A stretch of DNA of 64,000 nt from Bacteroidota bacterium (GTDB taxonomy: Bacteria; Bacteroidota; Bacteroidia; Bacteroidales; Tannerellaceae): positions 1-64,000 of the forward strand of contig JAEYVY010000008.1 in NCBI GenBank assembly GCA_023429375.1, in the 5' to 3' direction. Position numbers and translations under genes: made by a program. The notes below the pieces were generated by a model. It made no database searches and was not told where the DNA came from. It was given only the letters and a program-made list of their open reading frames with translations. This document shows positions 27,350 through 36,904 of this stretch, in pieces (position 1 is the first letter of the stretch; every line of letters begins with the position of its first letter).

Positions 27350-27377
27350 AAAAGCGCGGTAATCAGTTACCGCGCTT
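27350..27377. terminator. bidirectional terminator between GH43 and the PepSY protein
   Basis: AAGCGCGGTAA pairs perfectly with TTACCGCGCTT around a TCAG loop, with A-runs before it and T-runs after it. Confidence 0.92.
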
Positions 27378-27384
27378 TTCTGTT

Positions 27385-28524
27385 TTATCTTTTTCTGCTA
27401 ACCATCTTCTTTTTGATGAAATAAAAGTAATATCCCGTGATAGGCAAGAGTGTCCCTATCAATGAAGCAATGAGGCTGAGGATACGAGTTAACATCCCTC
27501 CCCAAGATCCGACATGAACCGTATAAATCCATCCCCTTATTTTTGAGGCTTTGTCACCATCGGCATACAATTTGGCTTCTACAATCTCACCGGTCTTTGA
27601 GTCGAATGTATATTGGTCGGCAGCTCGCATATTCCCAATGGCTTGATCTAGTCCGACAGAAACGGATCCGTCTTGTATACGTATGGTTTTAAACTTTTTA
27701 TAGTCTTGCTTCATTTGTGCAACTACTGCATCCCAATGACGATAATCGGCTGTTTTTTCGGTTTGTCTATTACCTCCTTGTCTGTTGCCACCTTGTTTTT
27801 GCTCTGGCCCCTGATTTCCTCTTTGTCTGGTTTGTTGCTGGTTGTTGGCCGGTGTCTCAACTCCGAAAACTTTATAAAATCCATCGCGATACCATTCGAA
27901 TGACCAAGTCAAACCCGTAAGTGCGTAGGTGAGTAGTAATATTGAGGCATACATGCCACCAGCCACGTGCAAATCAAAAAAGAAACGTTTCCATCCATAT
28001 TTTGTTCTAATCTTCAAACTCTTAATCAGATGCTCCCAGCGTTTGGGTAACCAGATAATCGCACCGGAAATCAGGATGAAAACCAGTACTAATGTTGATA
28101 TACCAACAAGCGGGCGACCAATCTTTCGGCTATCATCGAGTAACCAGCGATGCAGCTGTCTAATTTTTGAGAAAAAAGAAGCTTCCCCTATGGACTGGTC
28201 AACAATTTCACCTGTGTAAGGATTAACATAAACAGACCCACGACCTCTACCTGAAAAGCTCATGACATAAGTCTTCTCCGGATTGGCAGAGATAGACACG
28301 TTGGCAATGGCCAAGGAATCAAGCTGTTTGTTTACGTTTGGAATTAGTTCGGATAGAGGCATAGGCTGCTCTTTCTTTTCCTTTACGTAATAACGCGCAG
28401 GGTTAGCCAACTCTTGAAGTTCAGTTTCAAATACCAGTAGGCCACCCGTAAAACAGGCAATCGTAATGATGATACCGAATGGCAAAGAAAGCCAAATGTG
28501 GATCTGTGTGAATAGTTTCCTCAT
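27385..28524 (-). CDS. xusC: PepSY-associated transmembrane protein, XusC-like
   Basis: The 379-residue inner-membrane protein has about four membrane segments (IWLSLPFGIIITIACFTGGL near the N-terminus, LVGISTLVLVFILISGAIIW, a third near 190-210, a last near 345-370) with periplasmic PepSY-like regions between them. His residues in RQLHRWLLD and FFFDLHVAGG could bind haem or metal. A Gln/Asn/Gly-rich stretch lies near 230-255. Such proteins sit in iron-siderophore loci, and XusC of Bacteroides thetaiotaomicron is a member. It is the third gene after a SusC-SusD pair, 18 bp downstream. The symbol is inferred from gene order. Confidence 0.7.
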   Translation of the reverse strand: MRKLFTQIHIWLSLPFGIIITIACFTGGLLVFETELQELANPARYYVKEKKEQPMPLSELIPNVNKQLDSLAIANVSISANPEKTYVMSFSGRGRGSVYVNPYTGEIVDQSIGEASFFSKIRQLHRWLLDDSRKIGRPLVGISTLVLVFILISGAIIWLPKRWEHLIKSLKIRTKYGWKRFFFDLHVAGGMYASILLLTYALTGLTWSFEWYRDGFYKVFGVETPANNQQQTRQRGNQGPEQKQGGNRQGGNRQTEKTADYRHWDAVVAQMKQDYKKFKTIRIQDGSVSVGLDQAIGNMRAADQYTFDSKTGEIVEAKLYADGDKASKIRGWIYTVHVGSWGGMLTRILSLIASLIGTLLPITGYYFYFIKKKMVSRKR

Positions 28525-28542
28525 TGATAGATAATTAAGTGT

Positions 28543-30045
28543 TTAATTGACATCCCACCAGACGCGGGCTTTTGTTATATCAGTAACTTGACGCTTATTG
28601 ACTTCGTTGATGTTTGTCTGTACTTCAGTTTCCGGATACATCAAGCGACGAGGGCGGTCGTTCGGATTTTCTGCTCCTAATGAATTAGGGATGGCCGGTA
28701 AACCTAATCTGCGGTAATCACACCAGGCTTCCATTCCACTAATGCTATTTAAAGATAGCCATTTTTGCTGGATAATCTGTTCGAGCGTTCCGTTGTACTG
28801 CACTTCCTTTTGTGCGAGGTAGTCTGATCTGTCGTCCCTCCCGACTTCCATATACAGCAGGGAAGCTTCAATTCCTCTGGCATAAAGATCAGCGGCATTA
28901 CCTTGTATCCAACCTCTTTGCACAGCCTCTGCTTGTAAGAAATAACTTTCGAAGTTCCCTAACAATACAAATGGTTGCTCGGCACTTTTAAATAGGGCTG
29001 CCTTATCTCCACCGTTCTCTTTCGGTCCCTTAAAGGGTGAGGTGTTGGTGCGGTTGTATTCGTCGTCCATTTCCGGATTACCGAAAAGAACACCTTTATA
29101 CTTGTTGTCGGTTGTCTTTGCATATAGGAGAGCAAGACGAGGGTCGTTCAGTGAAGCATATACATCGATAATATGTTGTGTAGGACGAATATCGATATAG
29201 GCATTTGTTTCCACTCCCGAAGTATTGCGATAGTAGGTGTTCCAGAAAGGGTTTGGTTTGCTTGTAGTAAAGCCGGGTTGAACCAAAGCCGAAGTGGAGA
29301 GGAATCCTGTTCCTTCGTTTATGATCTTTTGTAATTCTGTTTGGACAAAAGCCATGTTATCTGTTTCACTTTGACGAAGCAGGGCTCTAAGCTTTAGCGT
29401 GTTGGCAAACTGGACCCATTTGGCGATATCTCCCTTGAAAAGTATATCATCTGTCGATGGACGTTTCGAACCTGCCGGAGCTTCTTTGATTAGCGATATA
29501 GCTTCGTTAATCAGCTTGAAGGCCTTTTCGTAAACTATCTTTCCGTCTTCGTAAGCCGGGGTAGGAATAGCCTGTCCTTGTAGCGCTTCATCAAACGGAA
29601 CGTCACCGTAAACATCTACCAGACGCATGAAATGCCAGGCTTGCATGATTTGAGCGACACCTTGATAGAATGGAGCGTTCTCGTTTACGGCTTGCTTCTT
29701 TATCAAGTTGTACTGTTCGAGATAAACAAAAGCATTTTCCCAAACAGGAATGCCATCGCGTTTGGCCATGATAGCTGGACCGTTGTAAATCGCTTCTTTT
29801 TTATAGGTATTGCTACCTTCAGAGGTGGTACCCCAATAACCGGACCAGAAGGAGCCCAATTGATTGAGCTGGATATTTTCCTGGTAGGCTGTGACCCATA
29901 ATGCCGCCGGAAGCTTGGAACTTAGCGTAAGGTTTTCATTGATCGGATCATTCGGATTTTCGTTTACATCCAAAAATGAATCACATGAAGCGAGCGTTAT
30001 GCCTATCAATAAACTGCCTAAAACTGTCTTTATATATTGTTTCAT
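28543..30045 (-). CDS. xusB: SusD/RagB-family surface lipoprotein, XusB-like
   Basis: The 500-residue protein has a signal peptide ending in the lipobox LASC (Cys near residue 21) and then DSFLDVNENPNDP, the common start of SusD_2-type proteins. It is predicted to sit on the cell surface and hand ligand to its SusC partner. Segments QAWHFMRLVDVYGDVPFDEAL and QKWLSLNSISGMEAWCDYRR are typical. The gene lies 31 bp after the SusC gene and is followed by a PepSY protein, the order of the xenosiderophore operon. The ligand is not shown by sequence. Confidence 0.8.
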   Translation of the reverse strand: MKQYIKTVLGSLLIGITLASCDSFLDVNENPNDPINENLTLSSKLPAALWVTAYQENIQLNQLGSFWSGYWGTTSEGSNTYKKEAIYNGPAIMAKRDGIPVWENAFVYLEQYNLIKKQAVNENAPFYQGVAQIMQAWHFMRLVDVYGDVPFDEALQGQAIPTPAYEDGKIVYEKAFKLINEAISLIKEAPAGSKRPSTDDILFKGDIAKWVQFANTLKLRALLRQSETDNMAFVQTELQKIINEGTGFLSTSALVQPGFTTSKPNPFWNTYYRNTSGVETNAYIDIRPTQHIIDVYASLNDPRLALLYAKTTDNKYKGVLFGNPEMDDEYNRTNTSPFKGPKENGGDKAALFKSAEQPFVLLGNFESYFLQAEAVQRGWIQGNAADLYARGIEASLLYMEVGRDDRSDYLAQKEVQYNGTLEQIIQQKWLSLNSISGMEAWCDYRRLGLPAIPNSLGAENPNDRPRRLMYPETEVQTNINEVNKRQVTDITKARVWWDVN

Positions 30046-30076
30046 TTTATATCCTGATTATGCTGTTCGTAATTGA

Positions 30077-33000
30077 TTAAAATGCCACGTTCAATGAGAA
30101 TCCGTATGTCCTGTAGGGTGGCACCTGGCGCCAGCTGTAATAACCGGCTGTGTTATTGTACAGATATTCCGGATCACCAAAATCATTGTCCTTGTGTTTG
30201 ATAATAAAGAGATTGGTTGCTAGCAAGCCTATCGTAACATCTTGTACGATTTGTTGTTTGCTCATCCAACTGCGAGGCAAAGTGTATTGGATAGAAACTG
30301 TCTTCAATTTCAGATAATCACCTGGTGCAGCATAGTTGATGGAATAGCCGGCCACGTATTTATTCCAGTAAGACGACTTATCGCTGTCTTTTGCCACCTT
30401 TGTGTTGGGTTCGTATGAAATATGTCCGTTGGCATCTTTTACTTCTATCACCGAGTTGGGGATAACATATTCTTGGCGATCATAGGCTGTAGTCATCGGA
30501 TGAACGCCTCGTTGAATCATACGGTTGGCAACTTCTGAATACATCCATGCACCTAAGCGGGCATCGAACTCCATATTGACCGTAAGCCCTTTGTAATTAA
30601 GAGTCGTTTGCATTCCCAACTGATGAGGAGGTACCATGGTTCCCAAATATGTCGGGTCGGTAGCTGCCGTAGGCAGACCATCTGAATTGACGATGATATG
30701 CCCTTCAGGGTCACGTTTGTAATCGGTCACCTTTAAGCTTGGGAATGACTTTCCTTTGATGGCGTATGACTGACGGAAGATGTTATACTCCTCAGAATTG
30801 TCCGTTCCATACAAGTCTTTTACCTTATTAGCTATATACGTATAATTCAAGCCGATATTCCATCTCCAATCCCTGTTTCTGATCACATCAACATCGGCAG
30901 AAAGTTCGATGACATCGTTTGTCAATGTACCTACATTTAAGATAGATGAAGTATAACCTGTTGCAGCAGACGAAGTAGCAGTAAATATCTGACCGTCTGA
31001 AATTGAATAGGCATAGGCTGCATCTAAATTCAATCGTCTCTCAAAGAAACTCAATTGAGTACCGATTTCGAAGGATCGGACAAATTCAGGTTTGATATTC
31101 GCATTGGGATTGACTGTAGAAGGTGTAAACCCTACTAAATTACCATATGGGAAGTTATTAAGTTGCGTAAACGCATTATTCAAAGAATAGGGCTTAAGAC
31201 TGCTTACATTACCTGTTTTATTGAATGATGCAAATAGCTTACCGTATGATAAAACTTCAGACTCACTCAGGGATGCAATGGCATCGCTGAAGACGAACGA
31301 ACCGCTAACACCCGGATAGAAGTAAGAGCGATTTTCTTTGCTCAATACCGATACCCATTCCTTGCGTCCGGTCAGTGTGATGAACAGGTAATTCTTGTAC
31401 CCTGCATTGAATTCTGCATAAGCTGCCAGCTGACGGAAACGTGTGATGGCTGAGCTGCCAGTCAAATCGCCCGTACGGCTGCCCTGATTGAACAAATCAG
31501 GAAAAAGCAAATTAGATGCTTCGAGTGAAAGACCTTTCGTATAGTCATCTCGTAAATTATGACCAAAGATTGCGCTCAGGTTAAAATCACCGAAATTGCG
31601 ATTCACGGAGAGGATAAAGTCTCCGTTAATACGTCTGTAGTCTGTCGCACCATCCGCCACAGATCCTACTTGATTACGCTTTCCGGAAGCCTCGGACTTA
31701 GCCACTGTATTGCGTGTCTGAGTTGAACTGTTGTATAATCCCAAACGATACATGGCTTTTAACCAAGGAGTGAATCGATATTCGAGTTCAGCCTTTCCGC
31801 TCAATAATTGTTGTTCGGACTTATTACGATAAGTATCAATCAAGAAATAAGGGTTTTTGACGTCTGCGGTAAAGAAATTGTTTGGATTGCCCCATGAGTT
31901 GGCGTCTTCCCAATTCTTCATTTGATGGATAGGGAAGTTGGCAGGGAATTGATAAGTAGATACCCATGGACCGTCTGGTGTTACGTCGGTTTTTGAGTCA
32001 GTATAGTTTACATTTGCAGTTGCTTTCAGATTGGCCCATATTTGTGAGCCATTAAAACGAAAGCTTGTGCGTGTACTTTTATCATCTGGAATGATACCTT
32101 TTACTTGTGTATTATGAAGCGACATGAAAAAGCTGGAGTGTTCATTCTCTTTGGCAAAAGACAGGTCGTTTTGCATATTGAGACCTGTAGTGAACAAATC
32201 TTTGCGCATATCATCAGCAGGAGCAGCATATAGAATCTGGGGTTGTGTGCCATCTGGTAGTGGGAGACCGAAATCTTTCATTGTTCCGTCAAATTTTGGT
32301 CCCCATGATTGATATTGCGTCGGATTGTATACGCCATCCATACCCTGTCCAAATTCTTTTTGCATAGTGGGTAGCAAATAGACTTCCGAGAAAGTTGTAG
32401 TGTTCTTATAGCTTAGACGTCCTTTCCCTTTTTCGCCGGTTTTTGTTGTAATAATCAACGCACCATTTACACCTTCAGAACCGTATAAAGCAGCTGCATT
32501 GGCTCCTTTAAGAACGGTAACTGATTCAATATCGTTTGCATTCAAGCGATTGATATCTGGAACAGGAACGCCATCAACCACATAAAGCGGATCATTGTCG
32601 CCATTGATTGAGCGGGAACCACGAATACGCACTTGTAATTGAGGATCAACCTTGCTATCGTATGTGTTTATACGTAAACCGGCAACTTTGCCTGTAAGAC
32701 CGGTCAACGGGTTGACTGGAGCACTCTTGTTTAATTCCTTGCTTGAAACAACTTCGGCCGAGCTCCCTATTTCGCGTGCAGCACGTTTGATGCCTAAAGC
32801 AGTAGCCACGACTTCAACTGATTGAAGTTCATGAATCATAGGAGCTAACTTGATAGTTAGTTGATGCGACGTGACAGGAATCTCCTCCGATTTATATCCC
32901 AAAGAAGAGACAATAATGATATCGCCGATATTTGCTTGAATAGAAAACTGCCCCTCTTCGTCAGATAAATAATGCGAATTTGAACCTTTGATAAATAGAG

Positions 33001-33136
33001 TTGCATAAGGAACGGTCATTTCATCATCAAGAGAAATAATCTGCCCTTTAACAGATACAGTAGGAGGTATTGATGCATTTACTGTACTAGCCCAAAGCAG
33101 TAACAGTAACAGATAACCCTGGAAGAATTTTTTCAT
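30077..33136 (-). CDS. xusA: SusC/RagA-family TonB-dependent transporter, XusA-like
   Basis: This outer-membrane importer of 1019 residues has a signal peptide (MKKFFQGYLLLLLLW), a carboxypeptidase-regulatory-like domain (about 25-105), a plug with VVDGVPVPDINRLNAND and SVTVLKGANAAALYGSEGVNGA, and a large beta-barrel ending SLNVAF. I chose the ATG at 33136 because the TTG-type start at 33211 adds 25 residues before an evident signal peptide. With the SusD and PepSY genes downstream it matches the XusABC layout for ferric catecholate uptake. That substrate assignment is inference. Confidence 0.82.
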   Translation of the reverse strand: MKKFFQGYLLLLLLWASTVNASIPPTVSVKGQIISLDDEMTVPYATLFIKGSNSHYLSDEEGQFSIQANIGDIIIVSSLGYKSEEIPVTSHQLTIKLAPMIHELQSVEVVATALGIKRAAREIGSSAEVVSSKELNKSAPVNPLTGLTGKVAGLRINTYDSKVDPQLQVRIRGSRSINGDNDPLYVVDGVPVPDINRLNANDIESVTVLKGANAAALYGSEGVNGALIITTKTGEKGKGRLSYKNTTTFSEVYLLPTMQKEFGQGMDGVYNPTQYQSWGPKFDGTMKDFGLPLPDGTQPQILYAAPADDMRKDLFTTGLNMQNDLSFAKENEHSSFFMSLHNTQVKGIIPDDKSTRTSFRFNGSQIWANLKATANVNYTDSKTDVTPDGPWVSTYQFPANFPIHQMKNWEDANSWGNPNNFFTADVKNPYFLIDTYRNKSEQQLLSGKAELEYRFTPWLKAMYRLGLYNSSTQTRNTVAKSEASGKRNQVGSVADGATDYRRINGDFILSVNRNFGDFNLSAIFGHNLRDDYTKGLSLEASNLLFPDLFNQGSRTGDLTGSSAITRFRQLAAYAEFNAGYKNYLFITLTGRKEWVSVLSKENRSYFYPGVSGSFVFSDAIASLSESEVLSYGKLFASFNKTGNVSSLKPYSLNNAFTQLNNFPYGNLVGFTPSTVNPNANIKPEFVRSFEIGTQLSFFERRLNLDAAYAYSISDGQIFTATSSAATGYTSSILNVGTLTNDVIELSADVDVIRNRDWRWNIGLNYTYIANKVKDLYGTDNSEEYNIFRQSYAIKGKSFPSLKVTDYKRDPEGHIIVNSDGLPTAATDPTYLGTMVPPHQLGMQTTLNYKGLTVNMEFDARLGAWMYSEVANRMIQRGVHPMTTAYDRQEYVIPNSVIEVKDANGHISYEPNTKVAKDSDKSSYWNKYVAGYSINYAAPGDYLKLKTVSIQYTLPRSWMSKQQIVQDVTIGLLATNLFIIKHKDNDFGDPEYLYNNTAGYYSWRQVPPYRTYGFSLNVAF

Positions 33137-33408
33137 TAAATAATAAAAATATAGTGTTAGTAGTGTTTTTAGATCACAGGCAAAGGTCTCTATATTAGAA
33201 AAAGTACACAATCACCTATCGATGCTATAATGAACCCTAATTATTCTGTATTTTACCTACTTTTTGGTATTGACCGGAAAGAATGTTGATGAAACCCCTT
33301 TTTGTCTCTTTTTCATGTTGTTACAAAATAGAGGCATTCGTTGGTTCAAGGGTGGTATTGTGAAATGGAAAAATTCTTGAATTTTTTGTCAAAAAAACTT
33401 CGAAAAGT
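33137..33408. other. gap upstream of the SusC operon
   Basis: AT-rich, with no gene. It should contain the promoter of the minus-strand SusC operon, but no clean TTTG/TAnnTTTG pair is visible. No Fur-like 19-bp palindrome was recognised by eye. Confidence 0.4.
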
Positions 33409-33438
33409 TTTGTATTCTAAATTTAATCCCTACCTTTG
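33409..33438 (+). promoter_or_regulatory. promoter of tRNA-Pro
   Basis: TTTG at 33409-33412 and TACCTTTG at 33431-33438, 18 bp apart, resemble the rpsF promoter closely. Confidence 0.75.
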
Positions 33439-33469
33439 CACCGCAATCGAGAATAACACGATCGGCGAA

Positions 33470-33544
33470 CGGGGTGTAGCGCAGTCCGGTTAGCGCACCT
33501 GCTTTGGGAGCAGGGGGTCCCAGGTTCGAATCCTGGTACCCCGA
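33470..33544 (+). tRNA. tRNA-Pro (anticodon TGG)
   Basis: A 75-nt cloverleaf. The acceptor CGGGGTG pairs with TACCCCG, the D-arm contains AGCGCAGTCCGGTTAGCGC, the anticodon stem CCTGC/GCAGG encloses loop TTTGGGA with anticodon TGG, and the T-arm CCAGGTTCGAATCCTGG is followed by a discriminator A. CCA is not encoded. An accessory region starts directly after it. Confidence 0.95.
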
Positions 33545-33731
33545 CACAGAAAAGAAGCTGTATGTCAGCGGTTTAAGAGTTGGGCGAGTTGAGGCATATT
33601 GTTTCAACCCGCTTTTTTTATGCCAAAAAGTCACTATTTGCACTCATATAAACGCAAATAAGGGATCAACCCGTATTTAGGGATCAACCCGTATTTAGTG
33701 GGAGTCGATAATAATTTTTATTTTTGTCTTC

Positions 33732-34070
33732 ATGAAAACAGGATATGAATTATTGCTTCCCCAAGGGATATTAGCGTACTTTGAAGTTGTTTTTATAGAA
33801 GAGTCAGAAAAGAGTATTATTCTTCATTTAGATGAAAAAAACATTGTACCGGAAGAATACTCCGGCTGTAAAGTTATTTCAAAAGGCTTCTTTTCATCTA
33901 GTGACATTGATGACTTCCCTGTTCGCGGCAAACGTCTGATTCTTCATATTCGACGGCGTAGATGGTTAAATTTAGACACCGGAACTCCTATTATGCGTAA
34001 CTGGGAATTAGCCATGAAAGGTACTCGTCTAACAGAAGAGTTTGCCTCTTTTTTAAAAGGAACTGATTGA
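33732..34070 (+). CDS. ISAon1-type transposase, N-terminal region protein
   Basis: This 112-residue first frame of the insertion sequence resembles the N-terminal proteins of ISAon1-type elements (YELLLPQGILAYFEVVFIEE at the start, RRRRWLNLDTGTPIMRNW and ALKGTR-like tail). It is basic and probably helps bind the ends. The second frame overlaps its 3' end in the +1 frame and lacks an ATG. A T6-A4 run at 34049-34058 lies just before the stop, where a programmed shift could occur. Confidence 0.7.
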   Translation: MKTGYELLLPQGILAYFEVVFIEESEKSIILHLDEKNIVPEEYSGCKVISKGFFSSSDIDDFPVRGKRLILHIRRRRWLNLDTGTPIMRNWELAMKGTRLTEEFASFLKGTD

Positions 34071-34071
34071 T

Positions 34072-35050
34072 AATAATCCTGTAAGTTGTAAAACCGTTGC
34101 TAAATTCTACTGCCAGAATGGCAAGCGTTTAGAAGAGCAATATCGCTGTTTCTTATCCGGATTTCATGAATGGGAAGCCTTAGATCACGCAGAGGAATAT
34201 TTGATTTTTCCGGAGAATTTAGGCTCCTCATTAAGTATTGATGAAACCGCCCTAAGCTATGATGAGCTTTATACGATAGTCACCAACAAAGCAGCTAAGG
34301 GACAAAAAGGTGCTTTAGTTGCTATAATAAAAGGAACAGCAGCAGAAACAGTCATTAAACATTTAAAAAGAATCAGTCTTTCACTTCGTCGAAAAGTGAA
34401 AGAGGTAACCCTTGATATGGCAGCGAATATGGAACTGATTGCTGAGAGTTGCTTCCCCAAAGCCAGCCTTGTAACAGACCGTTTTCATGTACAACGACTA
34501 GCAATCGACGCTCTTCAGGAAATGAGAATAGCGCATAGATGGGAAGCGATAGACCGGGAAAACGAAGAGATTGAATTAGCGAAAGACTTAAACCAAAAGT
34601 ATAAGCCTGAGATACTTGAGAACGGTGATACTCATAAACAACTGTTGGTCAGAAGCCGTTACTTACTCTTCAAAGCAGAGAACAAATGGACACCCAGACA
34701 GCGTTTTAGACGCTGAAATATTATTCCGCTATTATCCCAATTTAGAGTCAGCCTACAAACTCACAATGGAACTCAAAGGCATTTATGAACAGACAAAGGA
34801 CAAAGCAACTGCTTTTACAAGACTAGCCAGATGGTATGAAAAAATAGAACAATCGGGTTTTAAGAAGTTTGCAACGGTCAAACGGAGCATATCAGCGCAC
34901 TACAGAACCATCCTTAATTATTTTGACAACAGGTCTACAAATGCATCTGCTGAATCTTTTAATGCGAAGATAAAATCTTTTAGGGCTATACTTAGAGGAG
35001 TAAAACATATCCCTTATTTTCTATTCAGGTTAACTAAAATTTATGCCTAG
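34072..35050 (+). pseudogene. ISAon1-type transposase main frame, frameshifted
   Basis: The transposase continues in the +1 frame relative to the first frame: NNPVSCKTVAKFYCQNGKRL, then the catalytic-region motifs LSIDETALSYDELYT and TLDMAANMELIAE, and VTDRFHVQRL. Near 34695-34716 the frame stops at RQRFRR*. The C-terminal third (AEILFRYYPNLESAYKL to STNASAESFNAKIKSFR) continues in another frame to 35050. A single-base indel near 34700 explains this, so the full DDE protein cannot be made. Confidence 0.75.
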
Positions 35051-35100
35051 TCCCACTAAATACGGGTTGATCCCAAATAAGGCAGATATTTCGGATCAAG

Positions 35101-36204
35101 ATGGGTGTTCCTGCTTATCAGATAAAAGACGAAGTGAGAAAATTTGGTGTCAAAGTCTTTTCTTCTAACTACACGTTGTATGGTGACATGAGTAGCCGAG
35201 TTATGACAATTCTTTCTTCTTACACGCCCAATATAGAGATATACAGCATTGACGAAGCCTTCCTAGATATGACAGGATTTGGCAGTCTCAAGGAATACGG
35301 AAAACATATTGTTGATACAACAACCAAGTGGACCGGAATCCCTGTATCAATGGGTATTGCCTCGACTAAAACACTTGCTAAGGTTGCGAATAAGTTTGCA
35401 AAGAAACACAATGGTTATAACGGAGTGTGTTTGATTGATACAGACGATAAGCGTATTAAAGCACTTCAGCATACGGAAATCGGTGATGTTTGGGGCATAG
35501 GCCGTAGAAATGAAAAGAAACTAAAAACGCAGGGAGTAGATACAGCGTATGATTTTACCTTATTATCTCGCGCTTGGGTCCGTAAAAATATGACAGTAAC
35601 AGGTGAACGTACCTGGTTGGAGTTAAACGGAGAATCATGTATTGATCTAGAACTCGTTCGTCCAGATAAAAAACAAATTTGTACAAGTCGCTCTTTTGGC
35701 AAGAATGTAACTACTCTGGAAGATATGCGAGAAGCAGTAGCCTATTACGCCTCGCTATGTTCGGAGAAGTTACGTGAGCAAAACTCTTTTGCATATTCAC
35801 TCATGGTCTTTATACATACAAACAATTTCAGGGAAGACCTACCACAATATTATCAAAATTGTATAATCCAAATGCCTGTACCGACTAATAGCACTATGGA
35901 AATTACTCATTATGCATTAGAAGCCTTAGGTAAGATATATAGGGAGGGTTTCCAATATAAAAAGGCAGGAGTAATTATAACCGAGATTGCTCCTGACAAC
36001 GGTATTCAAATGGCTTTGTTTGATCAAATAGACCGAGAGAAGCATACTAAAATAATGCATGTGGTTGATAGCCTGAACAAAGGTTATACCCGTAATGTTC
36101 TAAATTTAGCTGTACAGGGTACAAATAAGAAGTGGTCACTGAAAAGAGAGCTTCTTTCGCCTTGTTATACTACTAAATTAAGTGATGTTATAGAGTTAAA
36201 GTAA
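35101..36204 (+). pseudogene. umuC: 5'-truncated umuC (Y-family DNA polymerase V subunit)
   Basis: The frame encodes UmuC from MGVPAYQIKDEVRKFGVKVF onward: the palm motif YSIDEAFLDMTGFG, MGIASTKTLAKVANKFAKKH, helix-hairpin-helix region IGDVWGIGRRNEKKL and the little finger follow. It is 367 residues; UmuC is usually about 420. The missing 50 residues contain the first metal-binding Asp (DCNNFYASCE), so it should lack polymerase activity. The insertion sequence ends 26 bp upstream, and no 5' part of umuC or umuD is found on the left side. Confidence 0.82.
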
Positions 36205-36245
36205 TATGTGCTTCCATAATTCAATGTCTAAAAAGGCTAAAGAAA

Positions 36246-36269
36246 AAGCCTCACCATTTGGTGAAGCTT
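36246..36269. terminator. hairpin after umuC
   Basis: AAGCCTCACC and GGTGAAGCTT form a stem with one internal mismatch and a 4-nt loop, between umuC and the convergent DUF4827 gene. The flanking T-run is weak. Confidence 0.5.
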
Positions 36270-36343
36270 GCTTCAATTCTATTTTAAGCTATTCTAATCA
36301 TCTTTGTTTAGCTTTCTATAGATAGACAACATTTTAAACAATT

Positions 36344-36889
36344 CTATTTAAAAACAAATGTAACTTTTTCAAAATAAATTGATTGAGGTTTAGTATTTTG
36401 AAGACTACTGCCAACCTCAAAAGGTACAATCATACTTACTGTAGAATTACTGCCAACATATTCTAAAGCGGAGCAATATCCAACACTTAAATAATCAGAA
36501 GCGGTGAATTTATCAATTTCATACTTAAATTCTAGAGGCCACTTTGTTTCATTAGAAGGTGAGTTAAAACCGTCAAAAGACTCTGTAATTTCTCCTTTGT
36601 ATAAAAAGGATCCTTTGGCAGTTGTTTGTATTGTATCTCCTTTAGAAGGATGAATTCTGTCCCCGTAGTTTGCGATATTCAGGTATACTCCATTTTCAAG
36701 TAAAAGATATTCATTTTCAGCAAAGATGCTATCTTTTGGGAACTCACTTAAGATTTTAAATCCTTTGAGTTGAACAAATTGGTCTAAAATTACTTTTTCC
36801 TGTTTTATTAAATCTGAATAAGATTCTATTTCTTTTTTACATGAAAAAAGAAATAACATTGCTAGTGATAAAAATAAATACTTTCTCAT
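36344..36889 (-). CDS. DUF4827-like lipoprotein
   Basis: The 181-residue protein has a signal peptide with lipobox LFSC (Cys near residue 17), then KKEIESYSDLIKQEK. It resembles DUF4827 proteins, which have an FKBP-type peptidyl-prolyl isomerase-like fold: the FKILSEFPKDSIFAENEYLL and SVGYCSALEYVGSNSTVSM-IVPFE segments are family-like. Activity is unproven. It follows the frameshifted DUF4848 gene by 15 bp and is probably in the same transcript. Confidence 0.6.
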   Translation of the reverse strand: MRKYLFLSLAMLFLFSCKKEIESYSDLIKQEKVILDQFVQLKGFKILSEFPKDSIFAENEYLLLENGVYLNIANYGDRIHPSKGDTIQTTAKGSFLYKGEITESFDGFNSPSNETKWPLEFKYEIDKFTASDYLSVGYCSALEYVGSNSTVSMIVPFEVGSSLQNTKPQSIYFEKVTFVFK

Positions 36890-36904
36890 TATACTGTTTA
36901 TTTA

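Larger units (their letters stand above)
33662..35074 (+). mobile_element. insertion sequence of the ISAon1 type, decayed
   Basis: The element ends are inverted repeats: GGGATCAACCCGTATTTAGT at the left and the reverse complement at 35051-35074. The left 18 bp occur twice in tandem (33662-33679 and 33680-33697). A 6-bp direct repeat AAATAA flanks it (33656-33661 and 35075-35080). It carries a small first frame and a longer DDE-type transposase broken by a frameshift, so it is probably immobile by itself. It lies just upstream of a 5'-truncated umuC. Confidence 0.85.

Noticed and set aside
33389..33643. 84-residue minus-strand frame with SGYQDSNLGPPAPKAG
   Set aside because: It lies across the tRNA-Pro gene, whose antisense gives this often misannotated peptide.
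34049..34058. -1 programmed frameshift at TTTTTTA in the IS
   Set aside because: The second frame is +1 relative to the first, so a -1 slip would not join them.
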